A stretch of DNA of 64,000 bases from Psychrobacter immobilis (lineage in GTDB: Bacteria; Pseudomonadota; Gammaproteobacteria; Pseudomonadales; Moraxellaceae), in the NCBI RefSeq assembly GCF_904846285.1, contig NZ_CAJHAD010000002.1, positions 124,001 through 188,000 of the forward strand, in the 5' to 3' direction. Shown one piece after another: positions 36,947 to 46,921 of the stretch. How positions within the stretch are numbered: the stretch's first letter is position 1; each line of letters begins with the position of its first letter. The translations under genes and the position numbers were made by a program. Below the pieces are notes generated by a model. The model saw only the letters and a list, made by a program, of their open reading frames with translations, did not search any database and was not told the origin of the DNA.

Positions 36947-38442
36947 GCCATGATGCTGCTGTCGGCAGCAGATAAGTCTTTAAACCAGCGTAGAATTTCT
37001 ACCCGCGCTTTATTCGTCACTACAAAGCCTAACCATTCCGCCTTTGGTTCAGAGTGGCTATTGACCTCAATCTCGACCAGTTGACCATTTTTAAGCACGG
37101 TACCAAGTTTTGCGTGTTTATTATCGACATTGGCACCGACGGCGACATTGCCGACCATAGGCCCTACGGCGTAGGCAAAGTCTAGCGCGGTTGCGCCCTG
37201 TGGTATCTCATAAGCGCGCCCTTGTGGACTGTAGCAGATGATTTTACTCGAGTGCAGATAATCCATCAGCTCATTAATGGTGGAGACCGCCGCTGAAAAA
37301 TCAGGACTGTCCTCATCTAGATTGTCTTCATCGTCGACCAAGTCTTTCATATTACGTAATGACGCTTGAATGACCGATTGACTGACGTCGGAGGCATGTT
37401 CTGCACCAATAACGCCAAGCCTTGCGGCGTTCTGCATTTGCTTGGTTAAGATAGTGACTTTAACAAAGTCATTATCGCGCTCATAGATAAGGGTCAGCGA
37501 CTGATTGCCACCGGGTAGCGGTCGACGAATATTATCAGCGATATGACTGTCATCAATCTGGTATTTTTTAATCAGATAATAAGCAAGCTTGTCACAGGCT
37601 TCGATGTTATCAAGCACAATCTCAAACGCATAATGACGCAGTAGGGCATTGATTTCACCGCGATTACGGAAAAACTGCCGGAAGATAACGACGCGATTGT
37701 CTAAGACTTTGACCATGCCATTCAAATCAAGATTGTTTAGAACAATACTTAAATAGCGATGAATGGCTTCTCTTTGAAAATTACGCCCAAGCCCATGCTG
37801 TAGCAGCTTATCAGAAATTTTATTATACATGTCGGAGTCAAGGTTGCGATAACACAATACTTCGATATAGTCAGCAATGTCATTTAGACCCATTAAGCGC
37901 GCAAAGGGGACATAAAAATCCAAGGTTTCTTGCGCGGTGGTGCGCTGTTTTTCTGGGCGTACCGCATCTAGCGTCGACATATTATGCAGGCGGTCAGACA
38001 GTTTGATAATTAATACGCGCGGGTCGGCAAGAGTGGCCGTCAAGATTTTATGAAAGGTAGCCGCTTTATTTTCTTGTTTATTATGGGTTGATGATTTTAA
38101 TTTGGTGACGCCATCGACCAGTCTTGCCACTATTTTGCCATAACGCTGCCCAATCTGCTCAGCCGTGACCTCGGTATCTTCGACCGTATCATGGAGAATT
38201 GCCGCAATAATCGTATCGCGATCCAAGCGAAAACCTGCCAATATTTCGGCAACGGCAATCGGATGGGTGATATAAGGCTCCCCTGATTTACGCTTGTCTT
38301 TGATATGCGCAATATCACCGAACTCACAGGCATCAATAATATCACTACGTTCAGCCGCAGTGAGATAACCTACTGAGCGCAGCAGATTATATTGAGCGTC
38401 ATCGACTAAATGATGACTGAGTTTGGGTAAGGTTTGACTCAT
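36934..38442 (-). CDS. spoT: SpoT N-terminal part: ppGpp hydrolase, degenerate synthetase, TGS; frameshifted at the 3' end
   Basis: SpoT degrades (p)ppGpp. The HD hydrolase site is intact: KRKSGEPYITHP, HDTVED (His84-Asp85, Glu88-Asp89), DRLHNM (150-155). The synthetase region (about 230-345) has lost its hallmarks: the GYQSLHT-like motif reads GGNQSLTLI and the ExQIRT-like motif reads VKVTILTKQMQ, as known for hydrolase-only SpoT of Moraxellaceae. The TGS domain (PQGRAYEIPQGATALDFAYA) is complete. The frame then ends at codon 502 after an apparent one-base loss near 36945, just where the regulatory C-terminus would start. AGGATCG precedes the ATG. The order gmk-rpoZ-spoT is conserved. Confidence 0.88.
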   Translation of the reverse strand: MSQTLPKLSHHLVDDAQYNLLRSVGYLTAAERSDIIDACEFGDIAHIKDKRKSGEPYITHPIAVAEILAGFRLDRDTIIAAILHDTVEDTEVTAEQIGQRYGKIVARLVDGVTKLKSSTHNKQENKAATFHKILTATLADPRVLIIKLSDRLHNMSTLDAVRPEKQRTTAQETLDFYVPFARLMGLNDIADYIEVLCYRNLDSDMYNKISDKLLQHGLGRNFQREAIHRYLSIVLNNLDLNGMVKVLDNRVVIFRQFFRNRGEINALLRHYAFEIVLDNIEACDKLAYYLIKKYQIDDSHIADNIRRPLPGGNQSLTLIYERDNDFVKVTILTKQMQNAARLGVIGAEHASDVSQSVIQASLRNMKDLVDDEDNLDEDSPDFSAAVSTINELMDYLHSSKIICYSPQGRAYEIPQGATALDFAYAVGPMVGNVAVGANVDNKHAKLGTVLKNGQLVEIEVNSHSEPKAEWLGFVVTNKARVEILRWFKDLSAADSSIMACKP

Positions 38443-38592
38443 AAAGCGGCGATCCTATTTTCCAATACCTATTTGCCAGTTCAGGAGGATTTGTCGATGC
38501 AAGACAGTTTATCGGTGCTGGACTGTTTGGGTAAATGGTGACTGAATGAATGCTGACTGACCTAAGCTACAAAAGCTTAAAAGCACAAAGCT

Positions 38593-38614
38593 AAAAAACG
38601 GGCAGACCGCCCTC
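38593..38614 (-). terminator. Orphan minus-strand terminator upstream of spoT
   Basis: On the minus strand GGGC-GGTCT-GCCC is followed by G and six T. It lies about 150 bases before the spoT start and 260 bases after the rpoZ terminator, so no annotated gene feeds it directly. Confidence 0.5.
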
Positions 38615-38851
38615 TAATTAATCGTAAATCGCCTTCAATGTCAACTGCTAAGCGAGTAGGCTATGCAAAAATTAAGAAATTCCCACTGAATGGTAGGAAT
38701 TTCGCTATAAGCGGTCGTTAAAACTGCTCATTGCTTAGTTTTTGCTCGCTTTTTGCTCGGTATTTATACTCAATGCTTATACAGTGCTTATAGTTTGGTA
38801 TTCTCATTCTTGTCAGGTTTACGAGTATTATAAATAATAATAGCGTTACAA

Positions 38852-38880
38852 CCAAAAAACCACAGGCTATGCTGTGGTTA
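38852..38880 (-). terminator. Terminator downstream of rpoZ
   Basis: On the minus strand AACCACAG pairs with CTGTGGTT around a six-base loop, followed by six T. It lies about 90 bases after the rpoZ stop. Confidence 0.85.
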
Positions 38881-38971
38881 TTATTTATCAAAAATGTCAT
38901 CACTTAGAAAAGTGGTCAAGCAAACTAAAATCTAAAAGCGATATTTTAAAAAGCTTGATTATAAAAGGACA

Positions 38972-39232
38972 TTAAAAACCATGATCGCCTGATAAAGCCA
39001 AATCTAAGGAGTTTGTCGCAAAGTTATGATCTGGCTGATTTAAAATATCACGGGTGATTTTGCCCGCAGCGATTTCACGCAATGCCAACACAGTAGGCTT
39101 GTCGTTATCAACGTCAACCAACGGTTCAGCGATACCTTTGGCTAACTGACGGGCGCGTTTGCTTGCGACCAATACCAGCTCAAAGCGATTATCAACATTA
39201 TCCAAACAATCTTCAATCGTCACTCGTGCCAT
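38972..39232 (-). CDS. rpoZ: RNA polymerase omega subunit
   Basis: Omega assists folding of the beta' subunit and forms part of the ppGpp site on RNA polymerase. The 86 residues begin [20 protein letters not shown] and continue [11 protein letters not shown], then [11 protein letters not shown], all canonical. GAGGTAG precedes the ATG. It sits between gmk and spoT, the usual place. Confidence 0.97.
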   Translation of the reverse strand: MARVTIEDCLDNVDNRFELVLVASKRARQLAKGIAEPLVDVDNDKPTVLALREIAAGKITRDILNQPDHNFATNSLDLALSGDHGF

Positions 39233-39453
39233 AAATAGCTACCTCGGTTGTTTTTATCAGTCACGGAGCTTGCCCGCCACTCAATAAAAATAATATCAAA
39301 AATACAAAAGGGGGATAGTTAGGCATTATAGCATTTTTTGCTTAGGCGCGTGGTTGCTTTTTATATCTGCTGCTACTTATATTGAAGGCGACGCGCGCAA
39401 TACTTAGATAAGAGGGAAAATAATGCGATTTTAACCTTCGCCTCTTTTTCCGA

Positions 39454-40080
39454 CTACTCTTCTACTTTAGGATTGAGTAAGTTGGTAATGGTACGATGAT
39501 AACGCTGCTGTTGGCGTTTAAGGGTCTGTCTGTCAGCAACGATAATGGCTTTTAGCTCAGTCAAGGCCACTTCAAAATTGTCATTAATAATGACAAAATC
39601 AAAATGCACATATTGCGCCATCTCAGTGACTGCACCAGACAAACGCTGCTCGATGACTTCTAGCGTATCTTGCGCGCGCGTCGATAGACGTTGACGTAAG
39701 GTGGCGATACTTGGCGGTAGAATAAAAATCATCGTCGCATCGGTGAAGATTTTTTTCACTTGCAGCGCCCCTTGCCAATCAATCTCTAGGATAACATCAA
39801 CGCCAGCTTCCAGTTGCGTACGAACACTTTGCTCTGAGGTGCCATAATAATTACCAAACACTTCGGCATGTTCTAAAAACTTGCCTTCACCGATAGCCGT
39901 GACAAACTTATTAACGTCGGTAAAATGGTAATGATGACCATCAATCTCACCCGGACGCGGCATACGTGTGGTGTGCGACACGCTAACCGTCAAGTCATTG
40001 GTGGTGGCCAATAACTGCTTTACCAGCGAAGTCTTGCCTGTACCCGAGGCGGCAGTAATAATAAATAATGAACCTGTCAT
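39454..40080 (-). CDS. gmk: Guanylate kinase
   Basis: Gmk phosphorylates GMP to GDP. The P-loop [17 protein letters not shown] lies at residues 8-24; [21 protein letters not shown] binds GMP, and [12 protein letters not shown] and [13 protein letters not shown] follow. Length 208 is standard. AGGACAA precedes the ATG. It leads the gmk-rpoZ-spoT run on the minus strand, divergent from ispH. Confidence 0.97.
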   Translation of the reverse strand: MTGSLFIITAASGTGKTSLVKQLLATTNDLTVSVSHTTRMPRPGEIDGHHYHFTDVNKFVTAIGEGKFLEHAEVFGNYYGTSEQSVRTQLEAGVDVILEIDWQGALQVKKIFTDATMIFILPPSIATLRQRLSTRAQDTLEVIEQRLSGAVTEMAQYVHFDFVIINDNFEVALTELKAIIVADRQTLKRQQQRYHRTITNLLNPKVEE

Positions 40081-40237
40081 ACGATTTGTCCTAATGAAGT
40101 GTTACTAATGGATTCTTTCCTGATGAAGGGCATCCTAGTGGAGTCTGTTCTAATGCAATTTGCTCATAAAGTGTTTCTTAGTAAAATCTAAGCTAGTAAA
40201 AATCTGTACTACTAAAAGAGCAAAAACTGGTAAAAAG

Positions 40238-40260
40238 AAAAAACGCCATCAAGTATGGCG
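40238..40260 (-). terminator. Orphan minus-strand terminator upstream of gmk
   Basis: On the minus strand CGCCAT-ACTTG-ATGGCG is followed by six T. No annotated minus-strand gene lies just upstream, because ispH on the right runs the other way. It could end a small RNA transcribed leftward from the 40.3-40.5 kb interval. Confidence 0.55.
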
Positions 40261-40330
40261 CTAGAGATTTTTATTGAATGGTAATCGATGCCTTATTATA
40301 AACTGCTTTTAAGGATTTTATTTTAATTAG

Positions 40331-40389
40331 AAAGGGCTTTTTATGAGTTAGACTTATTTATTGTCTGTTTTCTCATAAAAAAGTGCTTT
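40331..40389 (+). other. Long imperfect stem-loop ahead of ispH
   Basis: AAAGGGCTTTTTATGAG (40331-40347) pairs largely with CTCATAAAAAAGTGCTTT (40372-40389), with inner pairing of AGAC (40350-40353) and GTCT (40363-40366). It could be part of a structured leader or of a minus-strand small RNA. Confidence 0.4.
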
Positions 40390-40540
40390 CTCAATGTGCG
40401 GTAAATTTGAAACATGGCTATTTTCAAAGGCAATAAAAGTAAATTATGCTAAAGTAGAGCATTGATTTTATCCCAAGTTTTGATGTAAAGCAGTTTGACG
40501 TTGAGCTTTAACCATAAATTATCTAATGATAGGCCCTATT

Positions 40541-41497
40541 ATGCAAATTTATCTTGCCAATCCACGTGGATTTTGTGCTGGTGTGGATCGCGCGATTGCG
40601 ATAGTGAACGAAGCATTGGCACGTTTTGAGCCACCTATTTATGTGCGCCATGAAGTCGTCCATAATAAATTTGTGGTGTCTGATTTGGCCAATCGCGGTG
40701 CGGTTTTTGTTGAAGAGCTGCATGAAGTGCCAGACGGCTCGATTGTTATTTTCTCGGCTCATGGCGTCTCAAAAGCCGTTGAAGATGAAGCTGAGCGCCG
40801 TGATTTGACAGTATTTGATGCGACTTGTCCATTGGTTACCAAAGTACATATCGAAGTGGCGAAATTTGCCCAAGATGGTATGGATGCGGTATTGATTGGT
40901 CATGCAGGACATCCTGAAGTCGAAGGTACCATGGGGCGTTTTAATCGTCGCCATGGCGGTGAAATTCATTTGGTTGAAAATGAAAGCGATGTTGAAGCTT
41001 TGAGTGTCCAAAATGCTGAGCATTTGGCCTTTGTTACCCAAACAACCTTGTCGATGGATGATACTGCGCGTGTTATTGATGCGCTGCGTGAAAAATTCCC
41101 TAGCATTCAAGGTCCGCGCAAAGACGATATCTGCTATGCCACCCAAAATCGCCAAGATGCAGTCAAAGATTTAGCCGGTCGCTGTGAAGTGGTCTTAGTG
41201 GTTGGTTCGCCAAACTCGTCAAACTCTAACCGCTTGCGTGAATTGGCTGAGCGCATGGATTGCCGTGCCTATCTGATTGATAATGCCACCGAGATGGATA
41301 GACGTTGGTTTGACGGCATACAGAGTGTCGGTGTGACCGCTGGGGCATCAGCGCCTGAGATATTAATCCAAGAGGTGCTGCAGCAGTTGCAAGATTGGGG
41401 CGGTGATTTACCGAGCGAGCTGTCAGGTATCGAAGAAAACGTTACTTTTAGTTTGCCGAAAGCTTTACGTATTCCGGTCACGCAAGTAGGTAAGTAG
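40541..41497 (+). CDS. ispH: 4-hydroxy-3-methylbut-2-enyl diphosphate reductase
   Basis: IspH is the last enzyme of the MEP pathway, making IPP and DMAPP with a [4Fe-4S] cluster. The three cluster cysteines are in place: Cys12 ([10 protein letters not shown]), Cys96 (DATCPLVTK) and Cys198 ([11 protein letters not shown]), with the conserved GHxxHxE-like [13 protein letters not shown] between. I start at ATG 40541 (318 aa); the in-frame ATG at 40526 adds five residues. The next small gene begins one base after the ispH stop, so the two are probably coupled. Confidence 0.97.
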   Translation: MQIYLANPRGFCAGVDRAIAIVNEALARFEPPIYVRHEVVHNKFVVSDLANRGAVFVEELHEVPDGSIVIFSAHGVSKAVEDEAERRDLTVFDATCPLVTKVHIEVAKFAQDGMDAVLIGHAGHPEVEGTMGRFNRRHGGEIHLVENESDVEALSVQNAEHLAFVTQTTLSMDDTARVIDALREKFPSIQGPRKDDICYATQNRQDAVKDLAGRCEVVLVVGSPNSSNSNRLRELAERMDCRAYLIDNATEMDRRWFDGIQSVGVTAGASAPEILIQEVLQQLQDWGGDLPSELSGIEENVTFSLPKALRIPVTQVGK

Positions 41498-41498
41498 C

Positions 41499-41744
41499 AT
41501 GAACAAGCAGAAACAGAAATTCGTCTTGGCAGAAGCCTCTCTTGATGACGTTAATAAGCAGTTGAAAATTAATATGTTTACCATTGTCATGCTGATATTG
41601 GTGCTTTTTATGAATATCGCACAGTTTATGAGAGATTATAGTCTGCTATATGGGGCGCTTATTGCCATCATGGCTTTTTTTCTATTCGTAATGGCTAAAA
41701 GTCGCACACTGCTGATGATGAGAAAACAAGAGCTCAGCAAATAA
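41499..41744 (+). CDS. Small two-segment membrane protein, 81 aa
   Basis: Its ATG lies one base beyond the ispH stop codon, so translational coupling is likely. A polar N-terminus (~25 aa) is followed by two membrane segments (about 26-43, MFTIVMLILVLFMNIAQF, and 50-66, LYGALIAIMAFFLFVMA) and a basic tail. I do not recognise a family. Confidence 0.6.
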   Translation: MNKQKQKFVLAEASLDDVNKQLKINMFTIVMLILVLFMNIAQFMRDYSLLYGALIAIMAFFLFVMAKSRTLLMMRKQELSK

Positions 41745-41853
41745 ATGGTGAAGGTAAGCCAAATTTAACCATCAAAACAAAGCTACCGAATTATCACAGC
41801 GGTCAAAATTACTAAATCAATAAGAAATATTGGATTAAAGATTAAGGGTGTTC

Positions 41854-42669
41854 ATGTCAGCTTATTATCATTTTATCAAACGCGAACAGCAAGAAGACGG
41901 TGTCAGCGTTGCCCATTATCAGCCAACCAAGCATGCACAAGGCGCTTGGAATGAGCATGAACAGCATATGGCACCAGCGACAGGTTTGCTTACTGCTGAG
42001 CTTAACGGTTATGCCCCGCAGGAAAATATGCGTATTGCCCGTATCAGCCTTGATATTTTAGGCTTGATTCCGCTCGATGACTTTACCATTACCACCCGCT
42101 GTATTCGTCCCGGCAGAACCATTGAACTGGTTGAAGCGGTCATGAGTAGTCGCGGTCGTGATGCGATTATTGCGCGCGCATGGCGCTTGATGACGCAAGA
42201 TACCAGCGAGATTGCCGGACTTGAAGACCAAAAATCCATTCATAAGCCTGAAGGGTTATCGAGTTGGGAAGGTATGAAAGGTTGGCCGGGTGGTTTTATC
42301 GAAAGCGTGCGCTTAGTGGCTGCTCCAGACCGTCGTCCTGGTCGTGGCATGGTATGGATCACCAACGATCTCGAGATGATAGAGGGCTTACCTACCGATG
42401 ACTTGGTGCATCTACTGGGTATGGTCGATACTGCCAATGGCGTCGTACCAAGGCTGGGACTTGGTTTATCAGAATTGCAATGGATGTTTCCTAATACGGA
42501 TTTGCAAATCCATATGCATCGCACGCCGCAAGGTAAATGGCTTGGAATTGAAGCGGTGCAACAATACGGTGCTGATGGCATCGGGCTGACCAGCGCCGTG
42601 CTGCATGATATCCATGGTCCTTTTGGTCGCAGCGAGCAAATCTTAACCATCCGTCCAATGCCGCGCTAA
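41854..42669 (+). CDS. Thioesterase-superfamily (double hotdog) protein
   Basis: The 271-residue protein matches the thioesterase-like (TesB-type, duplicated hotdog) superfamily in outline: YYHFIKREQQEDGV at the start, EHEQHMAPATGLLTAELNGY, the strand-rich FTITTRCIRPGRTIELVEAV typical of a first hotdog, and a second half with GMVDTANGVVPRLGLGLSEL and WLGIEAVQQYGADGIGLT. No exact substrate can be named; acyl-CoA thioesterase activity is a family-level guess. I start at ATG 41854 rather than GTG 41848. Confidence 0.7.
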   Translation: MSAYYHFIKREQQEDGVSVAHYQPTKHAQGAWNEHEQHMAPATGLLTAELNGYAPQENMRIARISLDILGLIPLDDFTITTRCIRPGRTIELVEAVMSSRGRDAIIARAWRLMTQDTSEIAGLEDQKSIHKPEGLSSWEGMKGWPGGFIESVRLVAAPDRRPGRGMVWITNDLEMIEGLPTDDLVHLLGMVDTANGVVPRLGLGLSELQWMFPNTDLQIHMHRTPQGKWLGIEAVQQYGADGIGLTSAVLHDIHGPFGRSEQILTIRPMPR

Positions 42670-43083
42670 AAGCTAGCTGCTATTTCATTAAGCACTATTT
42701 AATTATGCGCGAACCAATTCATTATCATTGAATGTCGTCAATTCACTTTGAAGTTGCGATATTGAGCTAACAGCCGTTTTCATCGCTATTATTGAGATTA
42801 TCTCCTAGGCAATAAAGCCCTTTTGTAAATCAAAAATGCGCTTAGTGGTTCTAAAAAATAAAACAAAAGCATGTGGTTAATTAATTATACAAATCAATGC
42901 CAATCGGTTGTAATGGTAGCTAATAAGTCAACAAGCACCACAACATCATTACACTGACAGGTTATTATGAAAAAGAATCACCATTTTTCGAACAAACTGA
43001 CCGCTATTCTAGATTTATTGCTAGAAGCTTATTCAGAATAGATTTTGTGTTTTCATCCATTTGTTTTTCAAAGGAGTATCACT
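42670..43083. other. katA upstream region, 414 bp
   Basis: Promoter region of the catalase gene. No OxyR-type ATAG/CTAT repeat is obvious. It contains a possible 24-codon ORF at 42967-43041 (ATG after ACAGG), ending 42 bases before the katA ATG, which could be a leader peptide but has no other support. Confidence 0.4.
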
Positions 43084-44616
43084 ATGAGCAATGATATGAG
43101 CGATAAAAAATGTCCCTACGCACCAACCCAGCTAACCATGAGCAATGGTGCACCAGTCGCTGATAACCAAAATAGTCTCACCGCAGGCAAACGTGGACCA
43201 CTATTGGCACAAGATATTTGGTTAAATGAGAAACTTGGTAACTTTGTTCGCGAAGTGATTCCAGAGCGCCGTATGCATGCTAAAGGTTCTGGCGCATTTG
43301 GTACCTTTACCGTCACCAACGACATTACTAAATATACCCGCGCTGATATCTTTAGCGAAGTCGGTAAGCAAACGAAAATGTTTGCGCGTTTTAGTACGGT
43401 GGCAGGCGAGCGCGGCGCGGCCGACGCAGAGCGCGATATTCGCGGTTTTGCTTTGAAATTCTACACCGAAGAAGGCAACTGGGACATGGTTGGCAACAAT
43501 ACGCCCGTGTTCTTTTTACGTGACCCACGTAAGTTTCCAGACTTGAACAAAGCAGTCAAACGTGATCCACGTACCAATATGCGTTCAGCAACCAACAACT
43601 GGGATTTTTGGACCTTGCTGCCCGAAGCTTTCCATCAGGTTACCATCGTGATGAGTGATCGCGGTCTTCCAGCGTCGTATCGACACATGCATGGTTTTGG
43701 CTCGCATACCTACAGTTTTTGGAATACAGCCAATGAGCGTTTTTGGGTAAAATTCCATTTCCGCACGCAACAAGGCATCAAAAACTTGACCGATGCAGAA
43801 GCGATAGATGTGGTTGGTATGGATCGTGAAAGTCATCAAAAAGATTTGTACGATGCCATCGAAAATGGCGACTTTCCAAAGTGGAAAATGTATGTACAAA
43901 TCATGCCAGAAGCTGAGGCTGACACTGTCCCTTATCATCCGTTTGATTTAACCAAAGTATGGCCAAAGGGTGATTATCCGCTGATCGAAGTCGGCGAGTT
44001 TGAATTAAACAAAAACTCTGATAACTACTTTGTCGATGTCGAGCAGGCCGCATTTGCCCCAAGTAATTTAGTACCGGGTATCAGCGTCTCACCAGATAAA
44101 ATGCTACAAAATCGCTTGATTAACTATGCTGATGCGCAGCGTTATCGTGTTGGGGTTAATCACCAGCAGATTCCGGTGAATAAGCCACGTTGCCCTGTGA
44201 TGAGCAATCATCGCGATGGTCAAGGCCGTGTTGATGATAACTACGGCAGTCGCCCACACTATGAGCCAAACAGCTTTAGCCAATGGCAAGAGCAGCCTGA
44301 CTATGCTGAGCCGCCACTAAAGATTAACGGCGATGCCGCGCATTATGATTTCCGTGAAGACGATAGCGATTATTTTAGCCAACCTAGAGCGTTGTTTAAT
44401 TTGATGAGTGCTGAGCAGCAACAAGTGCTATTTGAAAATACTGCTAATAATATGGCAGGTGTGCCGGACTTTATTCAGTATCGTCATATTCGTAACTGTA
44501 ACTGGTGTGATCCTGCATATGGCGAAGGCGTTGCCAAAGCACTAGGCTTAACGGTTGACGAGGCGATGGAAGCTCGCGCATCTGACCCAGCTCTTCATTT
44601 GGCCAGCTGCTTATAG
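43084..44616 (+). CDS. katA: Monofunctional haem catalase
   Basis: This is a clade-3-type small-subunit catalase that splits hydrogen peroxide. The catalytic His lies in [15 protein letters not shown] (near residue 62), the Asn-containing distal region in [15 protein letters not shown], and the proximal haem-ligand Tyr in [29 protein letters not shown] and [14 protein letters not shown] [15 protein letters not shown] are also typical. AAGGAG precedes the ATG at 43084 (510 aa); the upstream in-frame codon at 43045 would swallow that site. No signal peptide, so cytosolic. No oxyR or ahp gene is adjacent. A strong terminator follows. Confidence 0.94.
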   Translation: MSNDMSDKKCPYAPTQLTMSNGAPVADNQNSLTAGKRGPLLAQDIWLNEKLGNFVREVIPERRMHAKGSGAFGTFTVTNDITKYTRADIFSEVGKQTKMFARFSTVAGERGAADAERDIRGFALKFYTEEGNWDMVGNNTPVFFLRDPRKFPDLNKAVKRDPRTNMRSATNNWDFWTLLPEAFHQVTIVMSDRGLPASYRHMHGFGSHTYSFWNTANERFWVKFHFRTQQGIKNLTDAEAIDVVGMDRESHQKDLYDAIENGDFPKWKMYVQIMPEAEADTVPYHPFDLTKVWPKGDYPLIEVGEFELNKNSDNYFVDVEQAAFAPSNLVPGISVSPDKMLQNRLINYADAQRYRVGVNHQQIPVNKPRCPVMSNHRDGQGRVDDNYGSRPHYEPNSFSQWQEQPDYAEPPLKINGDAAHYDFREDDSDYFSQPRALFNLMSAEQQQVLFENTANNMAGVPDFIQYRHIRNCNWCDPAYGEGVAKALGLTVDEAMEARASDPALHLASCL

Positions 44617-44672
44617 TTGATAATTTAATAATGAGTCATTTTTAAGCAAAAGCAGTTTATTAACTAAATATC

Positions 44673-44707
44673 AAAAAACCGCCTTGGGAAACTAGGGCGG
44701 TTTTTTA
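44673..44707 (+). terminator. Rho-independent terminator after katA
   Basis: AAAAAACCGCC pairs with GGCGGTTTTTT around a ~12-base loop, ending in six T. Confidence 0.88.
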
Positions 44708-44746
44708 TGGCTAATGATTTTTTTGACTTGGTTTGATTTGTTTGCG

Positions 44747-44774
44747 CTTGAAATTTTCTTCCGTGCCCCTATTA
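44747..44774 (+). promoter_or_regulatory. Candidate sigma-32 heat-shock promoter for htpG
   Basis: CTTGAAA at 44747-44753 and CCCCTATTA at 44766-44774 are separated by 12 bases (13 counted from CTTGAA), close to the sigma-32 consensus CTTGAA-N13..15-CCCCATNTA. htpG belongs to the heat-shock regulon in E. coli. It lies about 130 bases before the htpG start and directly after the katA terminator. Confidence 0.55.
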
Positions 44775-44902
44775 GTATAAGCAGCCTAACAGTATTTATA
44801 GTGTAGTCTCATTAAGCAGATTCGCTAAACTGTTGGTATTTGAAATTTTATGATTAACGTTTGCTGGCAACAGCAGTTTTGGTAACAATAATAGGAGTTT
44901 TT

Positions 44903-46903
44903 ATGAGTGAACAAACCCAAGCGGACAATAAAAACGCTAATGACCTTGATGTTAATAAAGACACCCCTGAATTAAAAAAACATACCTTTGAAGCGGAAGT
45001 GGCGCAACTGCTGCATTTAGTGACGCATTCGCTTTATTCTAATGCCGATATCTTTGTGCGTGAGTTGGTCTCAAATGCTTCTGATGCCTGTGATAAATTG
45101 CGTTTTGAAGCGACCAATGATGACAGTCTGTATGAAGATGATGGTGAGTTAAGAATCCGTATCAATGTTGATGAAGACGCTAAAACCATTACATTTACCG
45201 ATAATGGTATCGGTATGAATGAAGCTGATGCGATTGAGAACTTAGGCACGATTGCTAAGTCAGGTACTAAGGCTTTCTTAGATAAATTGTCTGAATCGCA
45301 AAAGCAAGATGGTCAATTAATCGGCCAGTTTGGGGTTGGTTTTTATTCAGGCTTTATCGTGGCAGACACTATCAGTGTTGAATCACGCAAAGCGGGCGAG
45401 ACTGCCGATAAAGGTGTACGCTGGGTATCTGATGGTACCGGTAGCTTTACCGTTGAGCCTATCACCAAAGAAACGCGTGGTACCGCTATCACTTTGCACC
45501 TAAAAGAAGAATATTCAGCAGGCGAAGACAGCTACTTAGACCGTGGCAAAATCAAGCGTTTGGTGAATAAATACTCAGACCATATCAGTCTACCGATTCA
45601 GATGCGTAAAGAAGTTTGGCAAGAAGATGAGGTTGAAGAAGGAAGCGACACGCCTGCCAATGGTCAAATGGTCTTAACGGACGAATGGGAAACTATCAAT
45701 AAGGCCAGCGCGCTATGGACACGGTCAGCCTCTGAGATTGAAGATGATGAGTATGTCGATTTCTACAAAAACATTACCTATGATATGGATGCGCCACTCG
45801 CATGGACGCATAACCGTGTCGAAGGCCGTGTTCAATATACCCAGCTACTTTATATTCCTAAAAAAGCACCAGTTGATTTATATACTCGTGACCAGCAACA
45901 TGGTCTAAAGCTTTATGTCAAACGTGTCTTTATTATGGACGAAGCTGAACAATTATTACCAATGTACCTGCGTTTCGTCAAAGGGGTGATTGATTCAGCC
46001 GATTTGCCACTTAACGTCAGCCGCGAAATCTTACAAGAATCACGTGATGTAAAATCAATCCGTGATGGTAACGCCCGTCGTATTTTGACCTTGCTTGCAA
46101 GCCTTGCCAATAGCGAAGACAGTGATAAGCAAGAAAAATTTGCGCAGTTCTATAGCGAATTTGGTGATGTTATTAAAGAAGGTCTCGGCGAAGACATGGG
46201 CAACCAAGAGCGTATTGCCAAATTGCTTCGTTATGCGACTAGCACCAACGATAAGGTCGAGACCAGCTTTGAAGATTATAAAGGTCGGATGAAAGAAGGC
46301 CAAAAAGCCATCTATTATTTAACGGCGGATAACCTAGCAGCGGCAAAAAACAGCCCGCAACTTGAGCTGTTTAAGAAAAAAGGTATCGAAGTTATCTTAA
46401 TGACCAGTCGCGTTGATGAATGGGCGATGAACTTCTTAACCTCATTCGATGGTACGCCGCTGCAAAACATCGCTAAAGGTGCGGTAGATTTGGGCGACTT
46501 GCATGATGAAGCCGAAAAGGCAGAAGCTGAAAAAGCACAAGAAACTTTAAAGCCTGTAGTCGATAAGCTAAAAGCGGCATTAGGCGAGCGCGCTAAAGAC
46601 GTCAAAGTATCTACGCGTTTGGTTGATAGTCCAGCATGTCTAGTCATTGGTGAAGGAGAATTGTCACCACAAATGATTCAGATGCTTAAGCAAATGGGAC
46701 AGGACGTACCAGAGAGTAAGCCAACACTTGAGGTAAATCCTGATCATCCATTGATTAAAAAGCTTGAGAGTAGCGAGCAGTCTGCTGAAGATTTTGATAA
46801 ATTGGCACAAGTGATTTTTGACCAAGCATTGCTAGCAGATGGCGGTCAATTAGAAGACCCCGCTGCTTATCTAAAACGCGTCAATGAGCTATTAATGAGA
46901 TAA
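44903..46903 (+). CDS. htpG: Chaperone HtpG (bacterial Hsp90)
   Basis: HtpG is the cytosolic Hsp90 chaperone. The GHKL ATP site is complete: [41 protein letters not shown], and [15 protein letters not shown]. The middle-domain Arg region [13 protein letters not shown] is present. I choose ATG 44903 (666 aa), which has AGGAG seven bases upstream; the earlier codon at 44861 has none and adds 14 hydrophobic residues. A ~20-residue polar N-terminal tail precedes [13 protein letters not shown]. Monocistronic, with its own terminator. Confidence 0.98.
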   Translation: MSEQTQADNKNANDLDVNKDTPELKKHTFEAEVAQLLHLVTHSLYSNADIFVRELVSNASDACDKLRFEATNDDSLYEDDGELRIRINVDEDAKTITFTDNGIGMNEADAIENLGTIAKSGTKAFLDKLSESQKQDGQLIGQFGVGFYSGFIVADTISVESRKAGETADKGVRWVSDGTGSFTVEPITKETRGTAITLHLKEEYSAGEDSYLDRGKIKRLVNKYSDHISLPIQMRKEVWQEDEVEEGSDTPANGQMVLTDEWETINKASALWTRSASEIEDDEYVDFYKNITYDMDAPLAWTHNRVEGRVQYTQLLYIPKKAPVDLYTRDQQHGLKLYVKRVFIMDEAEQLLPMYLRFVKGVIDSADLPLNVSREILQESRDVKSIRDGNARRILTLLASLANSEDSDKQEKFAQFYSEFGDVIKEGLGEDMGNQERIAKLLRYATSTNDKVETSFEDYKGRMKEGQKAIYYLTADNLAAAKNSPQLELFKKKGIEVILMTSRVDEWAMNFLTSFDGTPLQNIAKGAVDLGDLHDEAEKAEAEKAQETLKPVVDKLKAALGERAKDVKVSTRLVDSPACLVIGEGELSPQMIQMLKQMGQDVPESKPTLEVNPDHPLIKKLESSEQSAEDFDKLAQVIFDQALLADGGQLEDPAAYLKRVNELLMR

Positions 46904-46921
46904 TGTTTAGTGTTTGAATAG

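Larger units (their letters stand above)
38443..38971. other. 529-bp spacer between rpoZ and spoT
   Basis: This gap holds two minus-strand terminator-like hairpins (listed separately), a small stem GAAATTCC/GGAATTTC (38676-38683 with 38696-38703), and no credible gene. A 61-codon minus-strand frame at 38718-38903 overlaps the first terminator and is rejected. Confidence 0.45.
40081..40540. other. 460-bp divergent region between gmk and ispH
   Basis: It must hold promoters in both directions. It also has a minus-strand terminator-like hairpin at 40238-40260 and a long plus-strand stem-loop at 40331-40389. No coding frame with a ribosome site is visible. Confidence 0.45.

Noticed and set aside
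38718..38903. 61-codon minus-strand frame with one hydrophobic segment, between rpoZ and spoT
   Set aside because: It overlaps the rpoZ terminator, has no ribosome site, and its C-terminus is low-information; I treat it as chance.
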